Positions 1 through 7,787 of a stretch of 43,532 bases of DNA are shown one piece after another. This DNA comes from an uncultured Phycisphaerales bacterium (GTDB lineage: Bacteria; Planctomycetota; Phycisphaerae; Sedimentisphaerales; Anaerohalosphaeraceae): positions 1 through 43,532 of the forward strand of contig CALMLO010000050.1 in assembly GCA_937868095.1 (NCBI GenBank), written 5' to 3'. The notes beneath the pieces were generated by a model. That model saw nothing but the letters and a program-made list of their open reading frames with translations, did no database searches and was not told the DNA's origin. Positions within the stretch are counted from its first letter, which is position 1. Each line of letters begins with the position of its first letter. The position numbers and the translations under genes are program-made.

Positions 1-167
1 TTGCCTCGGAACCGCCATCTTTTTCAACCTTCAACTATGAAAGGGACACCCTCGTGGGGCTGTCGTCGTTTTTGATTTTCTGCTAACTCCAAACATTTCC
101 AACAAGGCACACTGTTATTGCGGCGGCCGGGGCGGGGGCTGTTTTGATGCGGTTTTGCCGGACGTGC

Positions 168-189
168 TAAGGACGGTGTTAGGACGGTG
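168..189. repeat. short direct repeat, TAGGACGGTG units
   Basis: Two adjacent copies of TA(A)GGACGGTG lie at 168-178 and 180-189. The same core occurs four times on the opposite strand at 19509-19556, at the stop codon of the parA-like gene. The function is unknown. The match between two distant sites is seen directly, but at this length chance cannot be excluded. Confidence 0.5.
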
Positions 190-227
190 CTAAGAAGGAA
201 AAAAGAAGGAAAAGAGAGAGCGGGAAT

Positions 228-291
228 AAAAAAGCGGGGGCCAATAAGAACAGAAACAAAAAGGTCCTGTTCCGGGGTCGGTGGCCCCCGC
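228..291 (-). terminator. nested leftward intrinsic terminator
   Basis: A perfect 10-bp stem (GCGGGGGCCA at 234-243 with TGGCCCCCGC at 282-291) encloses a second 6-bp stem (GAACAG at 248-253 with CTGTTC at 267-272). Read on the minus strand, the outer stem is followed at once by six T (228-233). That is the arrangement of a Rho-independent terminator with a structured loop. No minus-strand protein gene ends here, so it probably ends a short RNA or small message that starts near 533. Confidence 0.6.
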
Positions 292-539
292 ATAGTATGC
301 CTGCGGCTTTTCGTGTTCAGCGATTTTACCATTTCGAATATCCCCCATTCAAATGATTCTTTTTATTTTTGAGTTGAGCCGAATTGATATTGATAGAGCA
401 TCCGTCTGGGAAAAACGTTCCTTTTTTTCAACCGGCGGGGGCCGCTGCCTTTCAGCGGCTGTCTTCACTTGAAATATTCGAAAAATCTTCATTGTTCTTA
501 CCCCCCATAGCAGGTTTCATCGTTAACTATGATAACGGG

Positions 540-568
540 ATTATACAAAAAACCTGCTTTGATTTCAA
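540..568 (-). promoter_or_regulatory. leftward sigma-70-type promoter
   Basis: On the minus strand there is TTGAAA (563-568), 17 nt, then a perfect TATAAT (540-545). Transcription would start near 533 and run to the terminator at 228-291, giving about 300 nt. The -10 box sits inside an inverted repeat (509-517 with 550-558), which could be an operator or an RNA or cruciform structure. The interval holds a possible 47-codon reading frame (349-492, minus) with a weak ribosome site, which is not called as a gene. Confidence 0.5.
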
Positions 569-687
569 GGGTTTCTTAAGAAAATATTAAGATTTTTTAA
601 GATTGTGCCAAAATGCCTTAATATTTTATTAAAACAAGCACGTTATCGGACGATGGCGGCTGAACAAAATGAATTTTTTCGAGGGCG

Positions 688-721
688 GCCGGTTTTTTTG
701 ATTGCAAAAAAACGGCTTTTT
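688..721 (+). terminator. terminator-like hairpin ahead of hypF
   Basis: GCCGG plus seven T (688-699) pairs, with one bulged G, with seven A plus CGGC (706-716) across the loop GATTGC. Five T follow (717-721). It ends 43 nt before the hypF start. It may end an upstream transcript or act as an attenuator in the hypF leader. The stem is AT-rich, so its strength is uncertain. Confidence 0.4.
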
Positions 722-764
722 CCTTTTTACATAATAACCGGCGGTTTTTCATCGGAGGTTTGGT

Positions 765-3089
765 TTGCTCAAGCGGCTGCAGATTCAAATTGAAGGCACG
801 GTGCAAGGGGTTGGGGCCCGTCCTTTTTTTTATCGCAAAGCCAGGGACTTGAACCTGAGCGGCTTTGTTCTCAATGACCGCAGGGGTCTGGTGCTCGAAG
901 TGCAGGGCCGGCCGGATAACCTGCAAGCCCTGCTGAACCTGCTCGAACATCCGGGCGGGTGTGCCGACCGGCCGCCTCTGATGCAGATTGAAAGCTGGCG
1001 CGCGACACCCTGTCCGCCGCTGGAAAACGAAACGGCCTTTCAGATTCTTCCCAGCCGAACGGAAGGGGCGCCGGTGTGTCAAATCACCCCTGATACGGCC
1101 GTTTGTCCGCAGTGCCTGCGCGAACTGTTCGAGCCGTCCGATTTTCGCTATCGCTACCCCTTTATCACCTGTACGCAGTGCGGCCCCCGCTATACCCTTA
1201 TTAAAAGCATCCCGTACGACCGTTCCAATACGACGATGGACTGCTTTCCGATGTGTCCGCGCTGCCAAAGCCAGTACAACGATAAGGCCGATCGGCGTTT
1301 TCATGCTCAGCCGCTTGCCTGTCCGCAGTGCGGGCCGTCTCTTTCGCTGACGGACAGTCAGGGCCGGCTCCTTGCCGATGAATCCGACGCCGCCATCGCC
1401 CAGGCCGCCCGCATTCTCCGCTCCGGCGGCATCGTCGCTATCAAGGGCATCGGCGGATTTCATCTGGCGGCAGATGCCTCCAGCGAAGAGGCCGTTCAGC
1501 GGCTTCGGCAGCGCAAGCATCGTCAGGCCAAACCCTTTGCCGTGATGGTTCGCTCGCTGAAGCAGGCCCGTTTGTGTGCCGAGATTGACCCGCAGGCCGC
1601 CGCCGTGCTGGCCGGCCCGCAGGCCCCTATTGTGCTGCTGCCCAAAAAAGAACCCAACCCGCTGGCGCCTTCCATCGCCGAAGGCACCAACACTTTCGGG
1701 CTGATGCTTCCTTATACTCCCCTTCATCATCTGCTGTTTGCCGAGGAGGGCATCTTATGGCTGGTGATGACCAGTGCCAACTTCAGCGAAGAGCCCCTGC
1801 TGTATGACAATGAGCAGGCCCTGGCCGAACTGTCCGGCGTTGCCGATGCCTTTCTGCTTCACAATCGGGATATCTATCGGCCCATCGACGATTCCGTCCT
1901 TCACTGGGTTGACGGCGGGCCGGCCTTTCTCCGGCGGGCACGCGGATATGTGCCGGCGCCCATCCGAAGAAGCCGCCCCGTCCTCAAAGAAATCTTCGCC
2001 GCCGGTGCCGACTTAAAAAACACCTTCTGCTTTGCCAAGCGTGATCAATATGTGCTCAGCGAACATATCGGCGACCTGGCCGAAGGCAAATCGTTCCGCC
2101 ATTACCTTTGGGCCGTCGGCCATCTCCGCTCTCTTCTGGAGGCGGAACCAAAGGCGGTCGTCTGCGACCTTCATCCGGATTATCTGTCTGTGCGGTTTGC
2201 CCGCTCGCTGCCGGCTGAACATTTCTTTCAGGTTCAGCATCACTGGGCCCATATCGCCTCAGTGCTGGCTGAATACCAACTCGAAATTGAGGAATCCGTC
2301 ATCGGGCTGGCCGCCGACGGGACCGGCTTCGGCACGGATGGAGCCATCTGGGGCTGTGAGTGTCTGATTGCCTCGCAGGTTCAATTCGAGCGGTTCGCTC
2401 ATCTGTCGTATTATCCTTTGGCCGGCGGCGATGCGGCCGCCCGAGAAGCCGTCCGTCCGCTGCTGGGGCTGCTGGGTTCGCAGATTCCTGCCTCGCTTGA
2501 AGCGGTTCTTGAACGGCTGGAGCCGGACCGGAAGAAACTCGAAATCCTCCGCCTCCAGGTTCAAAAAGGCATTTCCGCTGTGCCGACGTCGAGTTTGGGC
2601 CGTTTGTTCGACGCCGCCGCGGCCCTCGCCGGCCTGGGGACGGTCAACACGTTTGAAGCTCAGCTGCCGATGGCGCTTGAGGCGGCCGCCGACCCTGCGG
2701 AAAAGGGACTTTACACCATTCAGATAGACAGCCGGCCGCCGCAGCCGCTGCGGTGGGAGCCGCGTCCGCTCCTGCTGGAGATGGCCGAGGAGTTGGGCCG
2801 ACATGTTCCTGCTGCCGTTGTGTGCGCCCGCTTTCACAATACCATCGCCGGCGCTTTGCTGCAGATGGCCGAGCACGCCCGCCGTCAAACGGGCATCCGC
2901 AAAGTCGCCCTCGCCGGCGGGGTCTTCTGCAACCGCTTTTTAACCAACCGGCTGATTGAGGCCTTGAAACAAAATGATTTTGCTGTACTCTGGATGCGCA
3001 AGGTGCCGGCCAATGACGGCGGTCTGGCTCTGGGACAGGCCGCCATTGCCGCCGCCCGGATGGAAATGGAACAGAAAGGTTCACGATAA
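765..3089 (+). CDS. hypF: carbamoyltransferase HypF, hydrogenase maturation
   Basis: HypF uses carbamoyl phosphate and ATP to make the thiocarboxamide on HypE that becomes the cyanide ligands of NiFe hydrogenase. The 774 residues show the full family order. First comes an N-terminal acylphosphatase domain with GTVQGVGARPF. Next are four CxxC-type zinc clusters from about C114 to residue 200, then a YrdC-like nucleotide domain. Last is a Kae1-like domain with QHHWAHIA (H492, H493, H496), DGTGFGTDGAIWG and GGVFCNRFL. The start is TTG at 765, set by GGAGG at 754-758 and by homology beginning at once with the acylphosphatase fold. hypC follows after 8 bp. HypE, HypA, HypB and hydrogenase subunits are not in the window. 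Confidence 0.95.
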   Translation: MLKRLQIQIEGTVQGVGARPFFYRKARDLNLSGFVLNDRRGLVLEVQGRPDNLQALLNLLEHPGGCADRPPLMQIESWRATPCPPLENETAFQILPSRTEGAPVCQITPDTAVCPQCLRELFEPSDFRYRYPFITCTQCGPRYTLIKSIPYDRSNTTMDCFPMCPRCQSQYNDKADRRFHAQPLACPQCGPSLSLTDSQGRLLADESDAAIAQAARILRSGGIVAIKGIGGFHLAADASSEEAVQRLRQRKHRQAKPFAVMVRSLKQARLCAEIDPQAAAVLAGPQAPIVLLPKKEPNPLAPSIAEGTNTFGLMLPYTPLHHLLFAEEGILWLVMTSANFSEEPLLYDNEQALAELSGVADAFLLHNRDIYRPIDDSVLHWVDGGPAFLRRARGYVPAPIRRSRPVLKEIFAAGADLKNTFCFAKRDQYVLSEHIGDLAEGKSFRHYLWAVGHLRSLLEAEPKAVVCDLHPDYLSVRFARSLPAEHFFQVQHHWAHIASVLAEYQLEIEESVIGLAADGTGFGTDGAIWGCECLIASQVQFERFAHLSYYPLAGGDAAAREAVRPLLGLLGSQIPASLEAVLERLEPDRKKLEILRLQVQKGISAVPTSSLGRLFDAAAALAGLGTVNTFEAQLPMALEAAADPAEKGLYTIQIDSRPPQPLRWEPRPLLLEMAEELGRHVPAAVVCARFHNTIAGALLQMAEHARRQTGIRKVALAGGVFCNRFLTNRLIEALKQNDFAVLWMRKVPANDGGLALGQAAIAAARMEMEQKGSR

Positions 3090-3097
3090 GAAAAACG

Positions 3098-3352
3098 ATG
3101 TGTTTAGCCGTACCAGCCAGAATCGTTGAACTCGAAGGCGACCAGGCCGTCGCCGATGCCATGGGCACTCGATGGACTATCCGAACCACCCTCACGCCGG
3201 AGATTCAGTTGGGCGATATCGTCCTTGTCCACGCCGGCTATGCCATCACCAAAATTGACGAACAGGAAGCCCGGCAGACCTGGCAGCTCTTTGAAGAAAT
3301 CGCCCGCCTGGACGAGCCGCCGCAGAATCCCCCTTCGCCGAGGCCGCAATGA
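3098..3352 (+). CDS. hypC: hydrogenase assembly chaperone HypC
   Basis: HypC is a small chaperone that, with HypD, carries the Fe(CN)2CO unit to the hydrogenase large subunit. The 84 residues begin with MCLAVPARIV. The invariant Cys2 is the iron and partner-binding residue, so the ATG at 3098 is firm although no strong ribosome site precedes it. The OB-fold part runs to about residue 65, and a proline-rich tail follows. The last four bases overlap the hypD start (ATGA), which indicates translational coupling. Confidence 0.95.
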   Translation: MCLAVPARIVELEGDQAVADAMGTRWTIRTTLTPEIQLGDIVLVHAGYAITKIDEQEARQTWQLFEEIARLDEPPQNPPSPRPQ

Positions 3353-4413
3353 AGCCCGCCTGCATTGAACTTCTTCAAGACCGGATGTCGCAGGCCGTTC
3401 GCCAAATCGGCAGGCCCATTCAAATCATGGAAGTCTGCGGCACTCACACGGTGGCGCTCTTTCGGCACGGCATCCGCTCGCTGCTGCCGGAGGGCATTCG
3501 TCTTCTTTCCGGGCCGGGCTGTCCGGTCTGTGTAACCGACCAGGGCACTATCGATGCCCTCATCGAACTGGCCTGCCGGGACGATACACTGATTGCCACC
3601 TACGGCGATATGATTCGCGTGCCGGGCTCGAAGACTTCTCTTGAAAAACTCCACCGCTCCAACATCCGGCTGGTCCTGAGTACCGACGATGCCCTTCAGG
3701 CCGCCCGCCGGCATCCTGACAAAATCGTCGTCTTTGCGGCGGTAGGTTTTGAGACGACCGCACCGGCCACCGCCGTCGCCCTCCGCCAGGCCCTGCAGGA
3801 AGGGCTGGACAACTTCACCATCCTCTGCGCCCACAAACTTGTCATTCCGGCGATGCGGGCACTTCTCGAAGGACGCAACGACAAAATTGATGCCTTTCTC
3901 TGTCCGGGCCATGTGAGCGTCATCATCGGCTCCGATGCGTATCGGCCCATCGCGGAAGAGTTTCACCGTCCCTGCGTTGCCGCCGGTTTTGAACCGCTCC
4001 AGATTCTTGAAGGCATCTGCCGCATCTGCGAGCAAATCCAGTCAGGCCAGGCCAAGGCAGAGTCGGTGTATCCTGCCGTCCGGCCTGCCGGCAATCCGGT
4101 TGCCCTGGCGATGCTGGAGCGTTTCTTTGAACCATGGGACGGGCCGTGGCGCGGGCTGGGCTGCATCCCCGGCGGTACGCTCCGGCTGAAGAAAGAATAT
4201 GAATCGTTCGATGTCCTCCAACGGCTGAACCGAACAATCCCGCCATCGCCTGAGCCGGCCGGCTGTCTCTGCGGCCAAATCCTCTGCGGGCTGGCGGAAC
4301 CGGATGCCTGTCCTTTCTTTGCCGGACAATGCACCCCCGACAATCCCATCGGCCCCTGCATGGTCTCCAGCGAAGGAACCTGCTCCGCCTGGTACAAATA
4401 CAAGGGCCGGTAA
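3349..4413 (+). CDS. hypD: hydrogenase formation protein HypD
   Basis: HypD is the iron-sulfur scaffold on which the Fe(CN)2CO centre is assembled with HypC and HypE. The 354 residues match the usual family length. Visible signatures are MEVCGTHT near the N terminus, GPGCPVCVT (a conserved cysteine pair), CAHKLVIPAM, and a C-terminal cysteine-rich region (CLCGQILCG, then CPFFAGQC and GPCMVSSEGTC) that holds the 4Fe-4S cluster. The start overlaps hypC by 4 bp. HypE often follows HypD in hyp operons, but here a gap of nearly 300 bp follows. Confidence 0.95.
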   Translation: MKPACIELLQDRMSQAVRQIGRPIQIMEVCGTHTVALFRHGIRSLLPEGIRLLSGPGCPVCVTDQGTIDALIELACRDDTLIATYGDMIRVPGSKTSLEKLHRSNIRLVLSTDDALQAARRHPDKIVVFAAVGFETTAPATAVALRQALQEGLDNFTILCAHKLVIPAMRALLEGRNDKIDAFLCPGHVSVIIGSDAYRPIAEEFHRPCVAAGFEPLQILEGICRICEQIQSGQAKAESVYPAVRPAGNPVALAMLERFFEPWDGPWRGLGCIPGGTLRLKKEYESFDVLQRLNRTIPPSPEPAGCLCGQILCGLAEPDACPFFAGQCTPDNPIGPCMVSSEGTCSAWYKYKGR

Positions 4414-4702
4414 TTCCATTGCCTGGGCCCGGGGCCTTCTTTTCCCTTCCAAGCCGCCTAACGTTTTCAATTCTTAAAGTTTCCAGCGTCCCCTGCCGTC
4501 ATCGCCGCGCAGCGTTATTCCGCTGCTGGGGGTTGAGCGAAGGCGCATCCTTGTTTTTCAAACAGGCAAGAGCATTCTGAAGGCCGGATAAATCCGATTT
4601 TTTTGAAATCGGGAGGGGGTGGGCGGCGTCTTACTCTTTGTTCGAACGTATAGAAAAGTGGAGAGAGGGGTTATATTCATATTATAGAAGAGGGGATATA
4701 TT

Positions 4703-5059
4703 ATGAATATTTCAATGGAAACCGATTCCGACTCGTCGCCGCTGGGGCTGCTTGTCCGTTATCGGCAGCTTTTGCTTTTTTATGCCCTGGCCCTGTTTTT
4801 TGATACGGTCAGCACCATCTACTTTATGAATCGGGGCGGCATCCACCTCGAAATCCACCCGCTGGTTCGCTGGGGCGCCCTTATCTACGGGCCTATCGCA
4901 GGGCCGTTTCTGTTTGCCTTTCTTTTCAAGTTTTTGTCGGGGCTGCTGGTGCTGTTTTACGTCCGCCGGCTTGCCCCTTGCATCTTGCGGCTTGCGGCGG
5001 CGGTTTCAACGATAGCCGGCATCCTGAACTTCTGGGGCGAGTCGCTTCTGATGCGCTAA
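4703..5059 (+). CDS. small membrane protein, DUF5658-like
   Basis: The product has 118 residues with about three hydrophobic segments (roughly 20-45, 60-85 and 92-112) joined by short basic loops. The FDTVSTIYF and EIHPLVRWG motifs resemble small integral membrane proteins of the DUF5658 type, where a helix with an acidic residue is followed by an E-x-(N/H)-P-L motif. The family assignment is tentative and no function is known. The ATG is preceded by a purine-rich GAAGAGGGG ribosome site (4687-4695). Confidence 0.65.
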   Translation: MNISMETDSDSSPLGLLVRYRQLLLFYALALFFDTVSTIYFMNRGGIHLEIHPLVRWGALIYGPIAGPFLFAFLFKFLSGLLVLFYVRRLAPCILRLAAAVSTIAGILNFWGESLLMR

Positions 5060-5205
5060 AAAAATCGCCCGCCGCTCCTGTTTTTCAGCCGCACAAGACC
5101 GATAATATCGCTTTTCCCCCGATTAAGCCCGAGCCGGCAGCAAAATTCAGCCGGTTTTTGCCGCGGCCGGCCGACGGCGGGCTTCTCCTGCGGCCGGCAA
5201 AGGGG

Positions 5206-5211
5206 TATAAT
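5206..5211 (+). promoter_or_regulatory. -10 box (TATAAT) for the C39-like peptidase gene
   Basis: A perfect TATAAT in a GGGG-TATAAT-AGCCC context lies 38 bp before the ATG at 5250. No convincing -35 box is seen at 16-18 bp upstream. Confidence 0.4.
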
Positions 5212-5249
5212 AGCCCATAGGGAAAAAACTCTTGAAAGGTCCCGTCCAA

Positions 5250-6083
5250 ATGAACCCATGGATGCAAGCCGTTCTTGTCTTATCGGCGGCGTCGGCTGGG
5301 TTGGGATTGGGGTGGTTTTACTTCGCCCGCACCTACCGCCGAGCCGTATGGGGGGCGGTGGCGGCTGTCGGCTGGCTTGCGATTGTCTTGACTGCTCATT
5401 TTGCCCATCTTTTCAGCACATTCGGCGGTCTGGACTGGATTGCCGCCTCCCGAAACAAGTTTCTTTTTATCGGTTTTGCCCTCTGTTTCGGGCTGGTCGG
5501 CCCGCTGCCTTACCTGAACCGCCGGTGGAAGCAGGCCTTTACGCTTGCGGTACTGGCGATTTTTGCGGTCTTGTTCATAGGAATCCCCTTCGTTGGGCCT
5601 GCCGTGTTTGAAGAGCAGATAAGCCGTCTGCCGACGCATCTGGACCAAAACGGCATCTGCCGGCAATCCACTTCCTTTACCTGCGGGCCGGCGGCGGCCG
5701 TAAGCGTCCTGCACCGGCTGGGGCTGGAGGCCTCCGAGGGGGAGATTGCCCGCGCCTCCGGCACTGCACCGGCTCTGGGTACGGGAATCTGGGACCTCTA
5801 CCAGGGTCTGCGGCGGCTCTATCCGCCTGAGCAGCTCCAGTGCCGTTATCTGCGTGCAGGGTCCCTCGCGCATTTGCCCGACGGGGAGTTTATCCTTGCC
5901 GTCATCCGCGAAACATTCTGGCTGGATCATTGCGTGGCCATCCTCGAAATCAGGCCGACATCGGTTATTTTTGCCGACCCGGTCAACGGCCTGTCCATCC
6001 TGCCCCGAAGTGCCTTTGAGGCGTGCTGGCGAAAGTCGGCTATCGTCCTTCGCCGGCCCGATTTGCACACGGCCGGCCTTTGA
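5250..6083 (+). CDS. membrane-anchored C39-like papain-fold peptidase
   Basis: The 277 residues start with three to four hydrophobic segments (about 5-25, 33-52, 70-90 and 98-118). A C-terminal C39-like domain follows with the triad in order: C145 in SFTCGPAA, H227 in WLDHCVAIL, and D243 in FADPVNG. C39 domains cleave leader peptides of bacteriocin-type exporters, but free-standing membrane C39-like proteins such as this have other, mostly unknown roles. No transporter gene is beside it. The ATG at 5250, with GAAAGG at 5235-5240, is preferred over an in-frame TTG at 5232. Confidence 0.8.
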   Translation: MNPWMQAVLVLSAASAGLGLGWFYFARTYRRAVWGAVAAVGWLAIVLTAHFAHLFSTFGGLDWIAASRNKFLFIGFALCFGLVGPLPYLNRRWKQAFTLAVLAIFAVLFIGIPFVGPAVFEEQISRLPTHLDQNGICRQSTSFTCGPAAAVSVLHRLGLEASEGEIARASGTAPALGTGIWDLYQGLRRLYPPEQLQCRYLRAGSLAHLPDGEFILAVIRETFWLDHCVAILEIRPTSVIFADPVNGLSILPRSAFEACWRKSAIVLRRPDLHTAGL

Positions 6084-6115
6084 AAATTTTGCCTTTTTCC
6101 CTGCCGGCCGGCTCT

Positions 6116-6143
6116 TTGCAAGGGGCTGCTTCTTTGGTATAAT
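6116..6143 (+). promoter_or_regulatory. promoter ahead of the 6179 gene
   Basis: TTGCAA (6116-6121), 16 nt, then TATAAT (6138-6143). It sits 35 bp before the ATG at 6179 and after the stop codon of the preceding gene, so the 6179 gene probably has its own message. Confidence 0.6.
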
Positions 6144-6178
6144 CTCCGCTGACCGTTTATGTTATGGGAGATTTGATT

Positions 6179-6757
6179 ATGAAATTGCCGAAGATTGAAA
6201 ATGCCCCTCGCTACGCCGGCCTGTATATCGTGGATTTCGGAGACCACTGCGGGGTCGGCTTCCTGGCCGAAGAGGTCGCTGAACTGCTCGAGAGCGAACG
6301 CTTCCAGCACATCACCGTTTACAAAATATACAATGCCTACCCTGATGGGACCCTCGAAATCATAGGAGTCCGTAAGGAAATCTTTCAGCAGGAAAGCGGG
6401 ATGTTCTTTTATGCCTTTGACGAGGAGACGGCTCGGGCGGATTTTGCCCGGCTTGCGGAATGTTCCCGTCGCCTGGAGCCGCCCTCACGTGCGAAAATCC
6501 AACTGGCGGAACTCGCCCCGCGGCAGTATGCAACCGCCCTGATTTATCCGGCCGAATATGATGCCGAATTCAGCCGCTGGCTGCTCGATTGCCGCTACCG
6601 AACTGAAGGCCCGGCCGCCGGCGGGGTCAGTGCGGTCGAACAGTATTACCGCCAAAAACCGGCCATTCTCGAAAGCACCCAGATTTTTAACAGTACCTCT
6701 GCAGCTTTCCACGGCGAAAATCTGCTGGAGGCGGCCAAAAAGGCGATGGTCCGATGA
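6179..6757 (+). CDS. uncharacterised soluble protein
   Basis: The product has 192 residues, no signal peptide and no membrane segment. I do not recognise a domain. The sequence is a mixed alpha/beta pattern with an acidic N-terminal half (a patch around DFGDHCGVGF and EEVAELLESE). It has clear coding character and its own promoter. The ATG at 6179 follows GGGAG (6166-6170) at good spacing, while an in-frame ATG at 6164 lacks a ribosome site. Its end overlaps the next small frame by 4 bp. Confidence 0.7.
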   Translation: MKLPKIENAPRYAGLYIVDFGDHCGVGFLAEEVAELLESERFQHITVYKIYNAYPDGTLEIIGVRKEIFQQESGMFFYAFDEETARADFARLAECSRRLEPPSRAKIQLAELAPRQYATALIYPAEYDAEFSRWLLDCRYRTEGPAAGGVSAVEQYYRQKPAILESTQIFNSTSAAFHGENLLEAAKKAMVR

Positions 6758-6948
6758 CCCGGACGAACCCCGCCAAAAAACGCCTTCTTGGGGCGATTGC
6801 CGGCCTTTTTATCGGAGCCAAAAAGCCCGCTGCGGACTCAGAATCCGACAAAATGGACCATTTCAAAAGCAGCACCCAGCGGATAGGGGTTCGATTTTCT
6901 GAGAAAATCCGCTCCGTTTTCCGGAAAAGGTGGATTAAAATTCACTGA
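6754..6948 (+). CDS. possible small basic protein, coupled to upstream gene
   Basis: This is a 64-codon frame whose ATG overlaps the upstream stop (ATGA), the usual sign of translational coupling. The predicted peptide is strongly basic, with one short hydrophobic stretch (LLGAIAGLFIGA) near residues 11-22. No family is recognised. It could be a genuine small membrane-associated peptide or a chance frame, and the coupling is the only support. Confidence 0.35.
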   Translation: MTRTNPAKKRLLGAIAGLFIGAKKPAADSESDKMDHFKSSTQRIGVRFSEKIRSVFRKRWIKIH

Positions 6949-6967
6949 GGTTTTTCTCATTTTTCTC

Positions 6968-6996
6968 TTGACAACGTCCCATAAAATTCCTAATTT
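6968..6996 (+). promoter_or_regulatory. strong promoter of a candidate small RNA
   Basis: A perfect TTGACA (6968-6973), 17 nt, then TAATTT (6991-6996), giving a start near 7003. No plus-strand protein gene follows before the terminator at 7180. The -35 has the CTCTTGAC context shared with several other intergenic promoters in this window. Confidence 0.6.
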
Positions 6997-7002
6997 CTGG
7001 CA

Positions 7003-7180
7003 TCTAAACGCCTTATTTGGCGGTTTTTTGCGGAAAACCGCCGATAGAGGACCGGGGAGTTTCGTTCGAGCAATTTTTTATTAAAGATTTCAGATATGCC
7101 TTGCCGAAACAGCAAGAGCAAGAGTTTTCTCCCCTCCGGAAAACATCAGGAAATTAGGGTTTCCTGATGTTTTCTTTTTT
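7003..7180 (+). ncRNA. candidate structured small RNA, about 178 nt
   Basis: The interval runs from a strong promoter to a strong terminator and holds no credible reading frame. It shows three further pairings. GGCGGTTTT (7019-7027) pairs with AAAACCGCC (7034-7042). GGGGAG (7054-7059) pairs with CTCCCC (7129-7134), extended by CC (7052-7053) with GG (7138-7139). Inside that domain CTTGC (7100-7104) pairs with GCAAG (7112-7116). I could not match it to 6S, SRP, tmRNA or a riboswitch I know. It converges on the minus-strand lipoprotein gene and is antisense to none of it. Confidence 0.5.
7140..7180 (+). terminator. intrinsic terminator with 14-bp stem
   Basis: A perfect 14-bp stem (7140-7153 with 7160-7173) has a six-base loop and is followed by CTTTTTT (7174-7180). 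The T tract is on the plus strand only, so it serves rightward transcription, that is the candidate RNA starting near 7003. Confidence 0.85.
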
Positions 7181-7195
7181 GCGCACCGGACCGGA

Positions 7196-7606
7196 TTACG
7201 ATTTGGGCAGAGTGTACTTGGAAATATCGCCGCCCTTTTCCTTGATAGAGTCCAGATAGACATGGAGCCGCTCCGTCAGTTGGCTGATGGTGCCGGTCAG
7301 TTTTGTAATGTCATCCTGAAGGGCCTTGGCCTTTTCGCCCATCTTCTCGGCCAGCGGAATCGCGGAAAATTGATCCATCAGTTTCTGGAGTTCGGACTGT
7401 TTGGCCGCGATTTCATCGACATACTTCTGGGCCGTCTTTTCCAGAGATGCGAGATCCATTTTTGCCGCGGCCTCTTTCAGGGACTCGATGGAGGCAGACA
7501 GGTCGATGCCGGCTGTCGAACCGGCCCGGCCGCCGGATTCCTTTTTGCTGCAGCCGCCGGCGGCCATCAGCAGAATGGCTAACCCGGTAAGAATCCAATT
7601 CTTCAT
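7196..7606 (-). CDS. small lipoprotein with coiled coil
   Basis: The 136 residues start with a signal sequence (MKNWILTGLAILLMAAGGC). A lipid-modified cysteine is likely at residue 19, although the residue at -3 is Ala rather than the usual Leu. The mature part is a short polar linker followed by a long amphipathic helix (about 40-125) with heptad-like Leu/Ile spacing, so it is probably coiled coil and oligomeric in the periplasm. No enzyme motif is seen. The start is set by AAAGGAG just upstream; a longer in-frame ATG at 7639 has no ribosome site. The function is unknown. Confidence 0.75.
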   Translation of the reverse strand: MKNWILTGLAILLMAAGGCSKKESGGRAGSTAGIDLSASIESLKEAAAKMDLASLEKTAQKYVDEIAAKQSELQKLMDQFSAIPLAEKMGEKAKALQDDITKLTGTISQLTERLHVYLDSIKEKGGDISKYTLPKS

Positions 7607-7787
7607 ACAACAACTCCTTTCTTTGAAATGTTGGTTCACCCGCCGTCGAAGGTTCGCAGCGGCGCCGTTTTGTTCAGCGTATCCAACCTCTTGTTTTTTC
7701 GCAAGATATTATTTCCCGCCCCGGCTTGCTTCAGAACAAGCAGAGTCCTCCAGGATCCTTGAGCCATTCCAACTTACACAGTTTATT

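Noticed and set aside
24..332. 102-codon minus-strand frame at the left edge
   Set aside because: It would read straight through the strong leftward terminator at 228-291 and looks like low-complexity Phe/Pro sequence.
618..1730. 370-codon minus-strand open frame over the start of hypF
   Set aside because: The hypF frame has full domain evidence; the opposite frame has none.
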